A stretch of DNA of 64,000 nucleotides. It comes from Promicromonospora panici (GTDB lineage: Bacteria > Actinomycetota > Actinomycetes > Actinomycetales > Cellulomonadaceae). A program made the translations under genes and the position numbers. Positions 33,359 through 41,472 of this stretch are shown here, in pieces. Positions within the stretch are counted from its first letter, which is position 1. Each line of letters opens with the position of its first letter. The notes below the pieces were generated by a model, which did no database searches, was not told where the DNA came from, and worked only from the letters and a program-made list of their open reading frames with translations. The stretch is from the NCBI RefSeq assembly GCF_900608595.1, contig NZ_UWYY01000007.1:218449-282448 (forward strand), written 5' to 3'.

Positions 33359-35856
33359 GATCGGCGGAGGCGGTTGGTCGCGGCCAGCAGCTTGCCGGCC
33401 GCGCGGGTGACCAGGCCGCCGGTGCCGTTCGCGACGTCGAGCAGCTGCCCCACCTGCTTGTGCGTGACGCCGGAGCCGGGCTGGTAGGCGAGCCGGCCCA
33501 GGGGCATCGCCTGGGTCATGATCAGGACGTCGTCGGACAGGCCGGCCCCCTGCAGCATGCCCGTGACGGTCGGGCCGATGACGGGGTGGGTCATGGCCTC
33601 GCCCACCGACGACTGCGGCGTGAGCGGCGCGACGGGCGCGTCGGCCCGCACCTCGGCGTCGGCGGTCACGCGGATGTCGCGGCTGGAGGCTCCCACCTCG
33701 ACGCGGTACGAGCCGCCCTCCACCACCCAGCGGTCGGCGCGGACGTCCCAGTACGCCAGGTCGTCCCGGGCGATCGTCAGCTTCACCTCCCGGGACTCGC
33801 CCGGCATGAGGTCGACGATCGCGAACGCGACGAGGGCGCGCGGCGCACGCGGGACCGACGAGCCGGGCAGGGACACGTAGCACTGCACCACCTCGCGCCC
33901 GGCGACGCCGCCCGTGTTGGTGACGGTGACGCGGGCGGTGCGGCCCTCTTCGAGGGTCGAGCCGTTCCCGCGGGGCGAGTCGATCGAGACCCTCAGCCCC
34001 GAATAGGCGAACGTCGTGTACGAGAGCCCGTGCCCGAAGGGGTACTGGACCGCCAGGTCCCGCGCGTCGTACCAGCGGTAGCCCACGAAGATGCCCTCGC
34101 CGTAGGTCACGTGCAGGCCCGTGCCGGGGAAGCCCGTCCAGGCCGGGGTGTCCTGGATGCGCAGCGGGACGGTCTCCGCCAGCCGGCCGGACGGGTTGAC
34201 CCGGCCGAACAGCACGTCGGCCACCGCGCCGCCGCCCGCCTGGCCCAGCAGCCAGCCCTCGACGATCGCGGGCACGCGGTCCGCGAAGCCGGACAGCCGC
34301 ACCACCGAACCGTTGGAGAGCACGACGACGACGCGCGGGTTGACCTCCAGCACCCGGTCCAGCAGGTCGAGCTGGGCCGCGGGCAGCTCGATGTCCCGTC
34401 GGTCGCGACCCTCGGCCTCGGCCGACTGCGGCAGGCCCGCGAAGAACAGCACCACACCGGCGTCCCGCGCCGCGGCAACGGCGTCGGCGGCGAGCGCCTC
34501 GGCACGGTCGGCGGACGCGGCTGCCTTGGCCGGCCACCGCCAGCCCTTGGTGCCGCCCGCTCCCCGCCCGTTGGCCGAGCCCGCACCGTTCGTCGAGCCC
34601 TCACCACCGGCAGAGCCTGTCGAGACGCGCGCCGGGTCCAGCTCGTAGCCCGGCGCGAAGACGACGTCGGTGGCCGAGTCCTGAACCGCGGAGAGGGCGT
34701 CGTCGAGCTGCGTCGGGACGATCTGGGACGAGCCCGCGCCCTGGTACCGCGGCGTGCGGGCCAGCTCGCCGATCACGGCCAGGCGCGTCTGCGGGGCCAG
34801 CGGCAGGATCCCGCCGTCGTTCTTGAGCAGCACTATCGCGCGGCCGGCCGCCTCACGGGCCAGGGCGTGGTGGGCGGCGTCGTGCCAGGCCTCCGGGTCA
34901 TGGCCGCGTTCCGCGAGCGCCGCCGCGCCCCCGGCCGCGTCACCGGCTGTCCCACGCGCGGCCTGCGTCGCGAGCGCCAGGGCGACCACCCGGGTGGCCG
35001 AGCGGTCGACGTCGGCCAGGTCGAGGGCGCCCGACTTCACGGCCGCGACGATCTCCTTGACCCGGCCGTCGCCGCCGGCGGGCATCTCCAGGTCGAGGCC
35101 GGCGCGGATGCCGGCGATCCGGTCGTGCACGGCGCCCCAGTCGGACATGACGAGGCCATCGAAGCCCCATTCGCCGCGCAGGATGTCCGTGGTGATGCGG
35201 CGGTCCTCGCCGGTGTGCGTGCCGTTGATCCGGTTGTACGAGGACATGATCGTGGCGGGCTGCGCCTTCGTGACGACGCGCTGGAAGGCCCGCAGGTAGA
35301 TCTCGCGCAGGGTGCGTTCGTCGATGTCGGCGGAGACGCGCATGCGTTCGGTCTCCTGGTTGTTCGCGGCGAAGTGCTTGAGGCTCGTGCCCACGCCCCG
35401 GCGCTGGATCCCGGTGACGAGCGCCGCGCCGATCTCGCCGGCGAGCAGGGGATCTTCGGCAACGTACTCGAAGTTGCGGCCGCACAGGGGGCTGCGTTTG
35501 ATGTTGATGCCCGGCCCGAGGACGACGTCGACGTCGCGCCGCCTCGCCTCTTGGGCGACGGCCTCCCCCACCTGCTCGACGAGGCCGACGTCGAAGGTGC
35601 TGCCCAGCGCGACGGCGGGCGGGAAGCACGTGGCCGGGACGGCGCCCTCGATGTCGCCGATGTCGGCGTCGAGCCGGCGGACGCCGTGCGGTCCGTCCGC
35701 GAGATAGACCTGGGGGACGCCGGGCGCTTCGGCGGTGGTCCAGAACGAGGCGCCGGACAGCAGCCGGGCCTTCTGTTCGAGGCTGAGCTTCCGGACGATC
35801 GCCGCGGGGCCGGGCCCAGTGGTGGCGGTGGGGTCGGCATGCGGCTTCTTCGTCAT
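33352..35856 (-). CDS. GH3 beta-glucosidase, intracellular
   Basis: 834 residues without signal peptide. Order as in one-chain bacterial beta-glucosidases: N-domain with LADGPHGVRR, LGPGINIKRSPLCGRNFEYVAEDPLLAGE, SLKHFAANNQETERM and nucleophile Asp in GLVMSDWGAVHD (about 238). The alpha/beta domain (about 330-560) includes a Gly/Ser/Asn low-complexity insert near 420-440 (GGEGSTNGAGSANGRG). FnIII-like domain (RTARVTVTNTGGVAGREVVQCYV), then ~100 extra residues. Distinct from the GH3 in the transporter operon and not next to a transporter. Hydrolyses beta-glucosides or related oligosaccharides. ATG 35856; promoter unclear. Confidence 0.92.
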   Translation of the reverse strand: MTKKPHADPTATTGPGPAAIVRKLSLEQKARLLSGASFWTTAEAPGVPQVYLADGPHGVRRLDADIGDIEGAVPATCFPPAVALGSTFDVGLVEQVGEAVAQEARRRDVDVVLGPGINIKRSPLCGRNFEYVAEDPLLAGEIGAALVTGIQRRGVGTSLKHFAANNQETERMRVSADIDERTLREIYLRAFQRVVTKAQPATIMSSYNRINGTHTGEDRRITTDILRGEWGFDGLVMSDWGAVHDRIAGIRAGLDLEMPAGGDGRVKEIVAAVKSGALDLADVDRSATRVVALALATQAARGTAGDAAGGAAALAERGHDPEAWHDAAHHALAREAAGRAIVLLKNDGGILPLAPQTRLAVIGELARTPRYQGAGSSQIVPTQLDDALSAVQDSATDVVFAPGYELDPARVSTGSAGGEGSTNGAGSANGRGAGGTKGWRWPAKAAASADRAEALAADAVAAARDAGVVLFFAGLPQSAEAEGRDRRDIELPAAQLDLLDRVLEVNPRVVVVLSNGSVVRLSGFADRVPAIVEGWLLGQAGGGAVADVLFGRVNPSGRLAETVPLRIQDTPAWTGFPGTGLHVTYGEGIFVGYRWYDARDLAVQYPFGHGLSYTTFAYSGLRVSIDSPRGNGSTLEEGRTARVTVTNTGGVAGREVVQCYVSLPGSSVPRAPRALVAFAIVDLMPGESREVKLTIARDDLAYWDVRADRWVVEGGSYRVEVGASSRDIRVTADAEVRADAPVAPLTPQSSVGEAMTHPVIGPTVTGMLQGAGLSDDVLIMTQAMPLGRLAYQPGSGVTHKQVGQLLDVANGTGGLVTRAAGKLLAATNRLRRSR

Positions 35857-35919
35857 GCGGTCACGCTATCGGTGGCAAAAAGCCGTGCACCCTGGGAGCC
35901 CCGGGAGCACCCTGGGTCC

Positions 35920-37044
35920 ATGACCTCAACCTCGGCAGTACCCGCCCCGGCGACGTCGGCGTGGCGGCTGATGGAACCCCCGCACGCGTCCTCCCTGGAG
36001 GAACCGGAGGCCTGGGCGTACCGCGGCATCGCGGAGCTGTACGCAGCGGTGGGGCGCGCCGACCTCGGTAACGCGGACGGTGCCCCGACCGCGATCGGGC
36101 TCCTGGTGGGGATGAACAACCAGGAATACATGCGCAAGCTCCGGCACGTCGCCGTGGTGGACTCGCCCGAGGGCCCGCAGGTTGTTGGTGCCGCGATCAT
36201 GTACCTCCACGTCAGGTCGAACCCGGAGCTGGCCCACGCTTTCGTGCAGGTGCACCCGGAACACCGCCGGCGCGGCATCGGCGCGGCCCTCACCGACTGG
36301 GTACGCGGTACGGCGCGGGCAGAGGGCCGGACGTCAGTCCTGGCGCCCGTCGACTTCGGGCCGGAGGAGACCGATGGCGAGACGCTGGCCCCGGCGTCGG
36401 GCATCGGCGCGATCTCCGCGAACCTGCCGGGGGTCCACCTGGCGCGAAAGCTGGGCCTGACCCCGCAGCTCGTGGAGCGCCGCTCCCGGATCGACCTGCC
36501 GGTCCCCGCCGATACCTTGGCACGCTTCGAGGCCGAGGCCCGCGCCGCCGCGGGCGACGCGTACCGCGTCCACACCTGGACCACGCCCACGCCCGAGGAG
36601 TGGATCGTGCAGTACGCCGCCCTGGAGCAGGCCCTGGCCGACGACGAGCCGCGCGGCGGTCTCGACATGGAGTCCGACGTCTGGGACGCCGACCGCATCC
36701 GCCTCGAGGATGCCGCGCACGTCGCGCGCGGCAGCCAGTACGTGGTGACCGCCGCGGAGCACGTGGCCACGGGCGAGCTCGTCGCCATGACCATGCTGAC
36801 GTGGGAGGACCAACGGCCTGACCACACCGACCAGCAGGCCACCGTGGTGCTGAAGGAGCATCGGGGGCACCGGCTCGGGATGCTGATCAAGGCGGTGAAC
36901 CTACGCGAGCACGCACGGCTGCGGCCCGGCGCCCGGCGCATTTACACCTGGAACAACGAGGAGAACCCGCACATGCTCGCGATCAACGTCGCGCTGGGGT
37001 TCGTCCCGGCGGGCGGCAGCGCCGAGTTCCAGGGCCCGCTCTGA
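35920..37044 (+). CDS. Tandem-domain GNAT acetyltransferase
   Basis: 374 residues with two GNAT domains. The first has the acetyl-CoA loop in VQVHPEHRRRGIGAALTDWV (about 115-135). The second has VLKEHRGHRLGMLIKAVNL (about 308) and ends RRIYTWNNEENPHMLAINVALGFVP, as in mycothiol-synthase-like and other double-GNAT proteins. Only substrate-side residues differ from known enzymes, so the substrate is open. It starts 63 bp from the divergent GH3 gene start. No Shine-Dalgarno stands out before ATG 35920. A palindrome of the loop family follows the stop. Confidence 0.82.
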   Translation: MTSTSAVPAPATSAWRLMEPPHASSLEEPEAWAYRGIAELYAAVGRADLGNADGAPTAIGLLVGMNNQEYMRKLRHVAVVDSPEGPQVVGAAIMYLHVRSNPELAHAFVQVHPEHRRRGIGAALTDWVRGTARAEGRTSVLAPVDFGPEETDGETLAPASGIGAISANLPGVHLARKLGLTPQLVERRSRIDLPVPADTLARFEAEARAAAGDAYRVHTWTTPTPEEWIVQYAALEQALADDEPRGGLDMESDVWDADRIRLEDAAHVARGSQYVVTAAEHVATGELVAMTMLTWEDQRPDHTDQQATVVLKEHRGHRLGMLIKAVNLREHARLRPGARRIYTWNNEENPHMLAINVALGFVPAGGSAEFQGPL

Positions 37045-37054
37045 CAGCCATTCG

Positions 37055-37113
37055 TTGTGGGCGCGACCGTTGCGACTACCTGCCCGTTTTAGGCGCAACG
37101 ATCCCGCCCACAA
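37055..37113. repeat. TTGTGGGCG palindrome, copy 1 (inverted orientation)
   Basis: 20-nt arms TTGTGGGCG(C)GACCGTTGCG / CGCAACGATCCCGCCCACAA around a 19-nt loop. The loop reads CCTAAAACGGGCAGGTAGT on the minus strand, the same loop as copy 3. It lies 11 nt after the GNAT stop and 19 nt before the convergent M81 stop. Confidence 0.9.
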
Positions 37114-37131
37114 CAAAGCTGGGGGTGGGGG

Positions 37132-38625
37132 TCAGAGGAGGTTCGGGGTGAGGTCCGGGCCCGGGCCGAAGGCCTCCGGCGGGTCGAAGGGGTGGACCGG
37201 GCCACCCAGGTTGGTGTGCCGGAGCCGGTGCAGGTCCTGGTCCACGCCGCCCGGGGTGAGCATGAGCATCCAGTCCTCGGCCATGTCGTAGAGCTCGGTC
37301 TCGAGGTTGCCGATCTTGACGACCACGACGTCGGTGCCGCGCGGGTCGAGGCCGATGGCCGTGAAGTCCGACTCCAGGTGGTAGGGCCTGCGGCGTTCGG
37401 TGAGGATCACCCTGAGCCCGCCCACGGCCACCACGCACACGGTCCCGCCCACCGGATCGTCCAGGCGGACGTGCTCGACCACGCCGCGCAGCGTCAAGGG
37501 GCCCTGCGGGCCGTCGTCGACCCGGGCGCCGGCCCGCACCTCGACGACGGCGTCCACCCCGGCGTCGGCCACCGCGCGGGCGGCCTCGGCATCGGGCAGG
37601 GAGGCGTAGATCGCGCTCCGGCCGCCGTCGGCGGGCGGGACGGCGAAAGCCGGCTCCGCCAGGAGCCGCGCGAGGGTCCAGGTGACGTCGCCCGCGCCAC
37701 CGGCCATGGGGTTGTCGCCCGAGTCGGACAGGACGAACGGCCGGGCGTCGCTCGCCAGCACCGCCTCCAAACACTCGTCGTAGCTGCCCGCGGGCGCGAC
37801 GAACTCGAACTCGTCGCGCGCGTCCCAGTACCGGCGGGCCAGGCGCTCAGCCTCCCGGGTGATGACGGCGGGGTCGTCACCCATCACGACGACGGCGGCC
37901 CGGCAGCGCGGCTCGTCCGCCCACCCGTACCCGACCCAGACGGACGCATCCAGCACACCGTCCAGAGCCGCGACCCGCGCCACGTCCGCGTAGATGCCCT
38001 TCGCCGGCTCCAGCCGGGTACTCGTCTTCTCCCCCGGCAGCAGCACCGGGACCTGCACCCACGCCTTGTGCGGCCGACCGGACCCGTCGATGCGGCGCAG
38101 CAGATCGGTGGCCGCGCGCTGACGGGCCTCGTCGTCGTCCTCGTGCGCGGCCATCCGGTGGCAGGCGATGAGGTCGACGGTCGCGGCGAGCTCCCGCGAC
38201 ACGTTGCCGTGCAGGTCCATCGAGGCGGAGACCAGGCAGCTCGGCCCGACGGCGGCGCGGACCGCACGTGCGAGGTCCGCCTCGGCGTCGGCGTACCCGA
38301 GCACCGACATGGCGCCGTGGATGTCGAGCAGCACCCCGTCGAACGGACCCTGCGCCTCCAGCGCCAGGCCGATCTCGGTGCGGACCGACTCGTACACGTC
38401 GGCCAGGACCGCACCGCCGGGGAGCGCCCCGGCCCGCAGGATCCCGACCCACTCGGCCTCGCGGCGCAGCGGCGCACCGTCCCGCAGGAACGGGTACCGC
38501 CGGACCAGCTCGTTGCCGCGCAGCAGGGTGAACGCCTCCCAGCCCGAGCGGTGCGGGGAGAACGTACTGGACTCGATGGCCATGCCGCAGATCGCGATCC
38601 GCGGTCGATGGTGGGTACGGGTCAC
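37132..38625 (-). CDS. M81-family (microcystinase MlrC-like) metallopeptidase
   Basis: 497 residues. N-domain: RIAICGMAIESSTFSPH, then Asp/His motifs DGVLLDIHGAMSV and SASMDLHGNVS, and IACHRMAAHEDDDEA, the zinc-ligand region of the family. C-domain: SDSGDNPMAGGAGD, FTAIGLDPRGTDVVVVKIG. Named after the last enzyme of microcystin breakdown, but most members have unknown natural substrates. GTG 38625 has TACACT 6 nt before it (leaderless). Nearby upstream ORF residues lack homology. Convergent with the tandem GNAT gene. Confidence 0.88.
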   Translation of the reverse strand: MTRTHHRPRIAICGMAIESSTFSPHRSGWEAFTLLRGNELVRRYPFLRDGAPLRREAEWVGILRAGALPGGAVLADVYESVRTEIGLALEAQGPFDGVLLDIHGAMSVLGYADAEADLARAVRAAVGPSCLVSASMDLHGNVSRELAATVDLIACHRMAAHEDDDEARQRAATDLLRRIDGSGRPHKAWVQVPVLLPGEKTSTRLEPAKGIYADVARVAALDGVLDASVWVGYGWADEPRCRAAVVVMGDDPAVITREAERLARRYWDARDEFEFVAPAGSYDECLEAVLASDARPFVLSDSGDNPMAGGAGDVTWTLARLLAEPAFAVPPADGGRSAIYASLPDAEAARAVADAGVDAVVEVRAGARVDDGPQGPLTLRGVVEHVRLDDPVGGTVCVVAVGGLRVILTERRRPYHLESDFTAIGLDPRGTDVVVVKIGNLETELYDMAEDWMLMLTPGGVDQDLHRLRHTNLGGPVHPFDPPEAFGPGPDLTPNLL

Positions 38626-38680
38626 GCGGGAAGTGTAGGCGGGACGGGTTACTACTTTGTACGCATTCCGCCACAAAATT

Positions 38681-38718
38681 CCGGGTGGCCCGGCAGCCTG
38701 GGCTGCCGAGCCACCCGG
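38681..38718. terminator. Hairpin terminator after the acidic repeat protein gene
   Basis: CCGGGTGGC-C-CGGCAGCC / GGCTGCCG-A-GCCACCCGG, one bulge mismatch, loop TG. It is 34 nt past the stop of the acidic protein gene, ending the operon 42722-38752. Confidence 0.75.
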
Positions 38719-38751
38719 CCGGCCACGCAGCGAGGAAGGCCTCGCGCGGGG

Positions 38752-39192
38752 TCAGTCGTCGCCCCGGTCGTCGGCCTCGTCGTCATCCGCGTCGTCCGGG
38801 GTGTCGTCGTCCTGGTCGCCGACGTAGTTCGCGTCGTTCGGCGAGTCTGCCGACTGGGCCGAGCCCGCGGTGTCGGTCGCCGACTCGTTCGGCGAGTCCG
38901 CCGACTCCGGCGACGGGTCGTAGTTCGCGTCGCCCGGGGAGTCCGCCGACTGCGCGGAGCCCGGGGTATCGCGGGCCGACTCGTTCGGCGAGTCCGCCGA
39001 CTCCGGCGAGGGGTCGGTCGTCGCGGCACCCGCATCGCCGGACGGCGTCGCGCCGTCCAGGGCGACGGCCGCGGAGGACTCGGCACGCGGGGCCGGGTCG
39101 TTCAGTGCGGCGGCAGTTCCCGCACCGACGACGCCGAGCACGGCAGCCGCCCCGACGATGGCCCAGCGCTTTTTCATGGTCGAGGGGTTCAT
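38752..39192 (-). CDS. Secreted acidic low-complexity repeat protein next to a two-component system
   Basis: 146 residues. Signal peptide about 1-30 (MKKRWAIVGAAAVLGVVGAGTAAA). The mature part is almost all Ala, Asp, Ser, Pro, Glu and Asn. It holds two tandem copies of a ~33-residue unit beginning DPSPESADSPNESA and ending DANY, then an Asp-rich tail (DDDTPDDADDDEADD). No globular domain is apparent. GGAGG 8 nt before ATG. It follows the response regulator gene on the same strand (136-nt gap) and ends before a strong terminator. It could be an extracytoplasmic cation-binding or sensory partner of the kinase; that is inference. Confidence 0.7.
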   Translation of the reverse strand: MNPSTMKKRWAIVGAAAVLGVVGAGTAAALNDPAPRAESSAAVALDGATPSGDAGAATTDPSPESADSPNESARDTPGSAQSADSPGDANYDPSPESADSPNESATDTAGSAQSADSPNDANYVGDQDDDTPDDADDDEADDRGDD

Positions 39193-39328
39193 CTCTGTGA
39201 CCTCCGGTCTCGCGGCACCCGCTGCGGGTGCCTCCTGCTACGAGTCTGCGTCGCCAGGATGAGGCGACGAGGAGACCCGGATGAGACGACTCTCATGTTG
39301 ACCAGCGACCCTGACGCGGGCCGGCACG

Positions 39329-39994
39329 TCAGCCCTTGAACCGGTACCCGGACCCGCGCACCGTCTCGATCCGGTCCGCGCCGAGCTTCTTGCGCAGGTA
39401 CCGCACGTACACGTCCACCACGTTGGAGCCGGGATCGAAGTCGTATCCCCACACTCGCGACAGCAGCTGCTCCCGGGACATCACCTGGCCCGGGTGCTGG
39501 AGGAACACCTCGGCGAGCGCGAACTCCCGCGCGGACAGCTCCACCTCCCGCCCCGCCACGGTCGCGGTGCGCGTGCGCAGGTCGAGCCCGACGTCGCCGT
39601 GCTCCAGCCGTTCCGACGACGCGGCCTCCCCCGTGGCGCGGCGCAGCCGCAGCTTGATCCGGGCGAGCAGCTCGTCGAACCCGAACGGCTTGGACATGTA
39701 GTCGTCGGCCCCGCCCTCCAGGCCGGCCACCCGGTCCGACAGCGAGTCCCGCGCGGTGAGGATGACGACCGGCAGCGTCGAGCCGACGTCGCGCAGCCGC
39801 TGCAGCACCGTGAACCCGTCCAGCACGGGCAGCCCGATGTCCAGCACCATCAGGTCGTAACCGCCAGACATGGCATGGGCGAGCGCCGTGGCGCCGTCGG
39901 ACACCACGGTCGGCTGGAAGCCGTGCGCCTTGAGCCCCTTGCGCACGAACTGCGCGATGCGCTCCTCGTCCTCCGCGATCAGGATCTGGTTCAA
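39329..39994 (-). CDS. OmpR-family response regulator
   Basis: 221 residues. Receiver domain with acidic pocket EDEER, phospho-acceptor Asp in DLMVLDIGLPVLDG (about 51), Thr in VILTARD and Lys in SKPFGFDELLARI. C-terminal winged helix with LSAREFALAEVFLQHPGQVMSREQLLSRVWGYDFDPGSNVVDVYVRYLRKKL. TTG start 39994 overlaps the histidine kinase stop (TTGA), with GGAGGT 6 nt upstream inside the kinase gene. Controlled by the adjacent sensor; targets probably include the acidic exoprotein gene. Confidence 0.95.
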   Translation of the reverse strand: MNQILIAEDEERIAQFVRKGLKAHGFQPTVVSDGATALAHAMSGGYDLMVLDIGLPVLDGFTVLQRLRDVGSTLPVVILTARDSLSDRVAGLEGGADDYMSKPFGFDELLARIKLRLRRATGEAASSERLEHGDVGLDLRTRTATVAGREVELSAREFALAEVFLQHPGQVMSREQLLSRVWGYDFDPGSNVVDVYVRYLRKKLGADRIETVRGSGYRFKG

Positions 39995-41472
39995 CCTGCC
40001 ACCTCCATCGCCTTGCCCTTGGCCCCGGGTTGTCCGCTCGACGGGCCCACGCCGTCCGCCGGCCAGGTCATCACGAAGCGCGCACCGCCGGCGTCGGACT
40101 GCTGGACCGTCACGTCCCCGCCGTGTCCCTGCGCGATGGCCCGCACGATCGCCAGGCCCAGGCCGGATCCCGGCGCGCCGCCCGCCGTGCTGCCCCGCGC
40201 GAAGCGGTCGAAGATGCGATCCGCCTCCTCCGGCGGGACGCCCGGCCCGGTGTCCCGCACCCAGAGCCGCACCTGGCGCCCGGGCGGTCCGGCGACCACC
40301 TGCGTGCCGATGCCCACCTCGTCGTCGGGGCCGGTGAACTTCACCGCGTTGTCGGCCAGCTGCAGCACGGCCTGGGTGAGCCGGTGCACGTCGGCGGGCA
40401 CCTCGACGTCGGCCCGCGCGTCCACCACCCAGCGCCGCGCACCCAGCGCGCGCGCCTTGTCGTGCACGTCGTCCGTGAGCCTGCCCAGGTCCACCGGGGC
40501 CAGGGTCACGAAGTCGGACCGCTCGGCCTTGGCGAGCAGGACCAGCTCCTCGACGATCTGCCCCATCCGGGACGTCTCGTCGAGCAGGAGGTCCCGCGTC
40601 TCGCGCACGTCCGCCGGGTCGTCCGGGTCGAGCACCTCCAGGTGGCCCCGCAGGACGGTGAGCGGTGTGCGGAGCTCGTGCCCGGCGTCGTCCAGGAACT
40701 GGCGCTGCGTCTCGATGGCCGTCGACAGCCGGTCGAGCATGGTGTTGAAGGCACCCGCGAGCTCGCCGAGGTCGTCGTCGGTGGCGACGGCTACGCGCTG
40801 GGACAGGTCGGTCTCGGTCACGCGCGTCGCGGTGGAGCTGAGCTGCCGCAGCGGGCGCAGCAAGCGGCTGACGACGAGCCACGCGAACAGGCCCAGCAGC
40901 ACGAGCGCCACCACGCAGACGATCGCGTAGGTGCGCATCACGTCGGCTTCGGGAGCCAGCGCCCGGTCGAGGGCCGCCGCCATGACGTACGCACCCACCT
41001 CCTGGCGGTCCGCCACCGTCACCGGAACGACGACGAACCATACGCGGCCCTCCTCCGTGTCGATCTCGCGCTGATAGGTCCGGTCGGACTCCGGCGTGAG
41101 CCTCTCCACGGCATCCAGAACCACCGGATGCTCGGCGACCAGCCGTCCCAGTGCGGGCGGGCTGGACTGCTGATGCTTGCCGTCCAGGTAGCTGACGAAC
41201 ATCTCGTTGTTGCCCGGGACGTTCCGTTCCATGGCGATACTCATGAGCCGGCCGGCGCCATGGAACTCCTGGCCGGTCTCCGGGTCCACGCCGTTGGCCG
41301 CCAGCCGCTGCAGCTCCGCATACTCCTGGTCGAAGTCCTCCGAGATGTCGTCCATGATCTGCTGGGTCTGGATGGCGTGCGTGAGCAGGCCCGCCCCGAG
41401 CAGGCCGATGGCGGTGACCGCCACGACCACCGTCACGACCTTGGCCCGTACCGACGGCCGGCGCAGGCTCAT
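39991..41472 (-). CDS. Sensor histidine kinase
   Basis: 493 residues. TM1 ~13-32, extracytoplasmic sensor of ~130 residues (32-165), TM2 ~175-200. HAMP (PLRQLSSTATRVTETDLSQRV), H-box with His in FLDDAGHELRTPLTVLRGHLEVL (about 260), N-box LADNAVKFT, G-boxes DTGPGVPPEEADRIFDRFARG and GSGLGLAIVRAIA. Pairs with the response regulator. Its ATG overlaps the upstream phosphotransferase stop by ATGA, so three genes are strung together by overlaps. The ligand is unknown; the small extracytoplasmic domain has no cysteines. Confidence 0.95.
   Translation of the reverse strand: MSLRRPSVRAKVVTVVVAVTAIGLLGAGLLTHAIQTQQIMDDISEDFDQEYAELQRLAANGVDPETGQEFHGAGRLMSIAMERNVPGNNEMFVSYLDGKHQQSSPPALGRLVAEHPVVLDAVERLTPESDRTYQREIDTEEGRVWFVVVPVTVADRQEVGAYVMAAALDRALAPEADVMRTYAIVCVVALVLLGLFAWLVVSRLLRPLRQLSSTATRVTETDLSQRVAVATDDDLGELAGAFNTMLDRLSTAIETQRQFLDDAGHELRTPLTVLRGHLEVLDPDDPADVRETRDLLLDETSRMGQIVEELVLLAKAERSDFVTLAPVDLGRLTDDVHDKARALGARRWVVDARADVEVPADVHRLTQAVLQLADNAVKFTGPDDEVGIGTQVVAGPPGRQVRLWVRDTGPGVPPEEADRIFDRFARGSTAGGAPGSGLGLAIVRAIAQGHGGDVTVQQSDAGGARFVMTWPADGVGPSSGQPGAKGKAMEVAG

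Noticed and set aside
36901..37116. Small ORFs spelling LWAGSLRLKRAGSRNG in several intergenic regions
   Set aside because: They are translations of the palindrome repeat itself; without ribosome sites or flanking coding context they are not genes. Only the copy in the GT2-HAD frame is coding.
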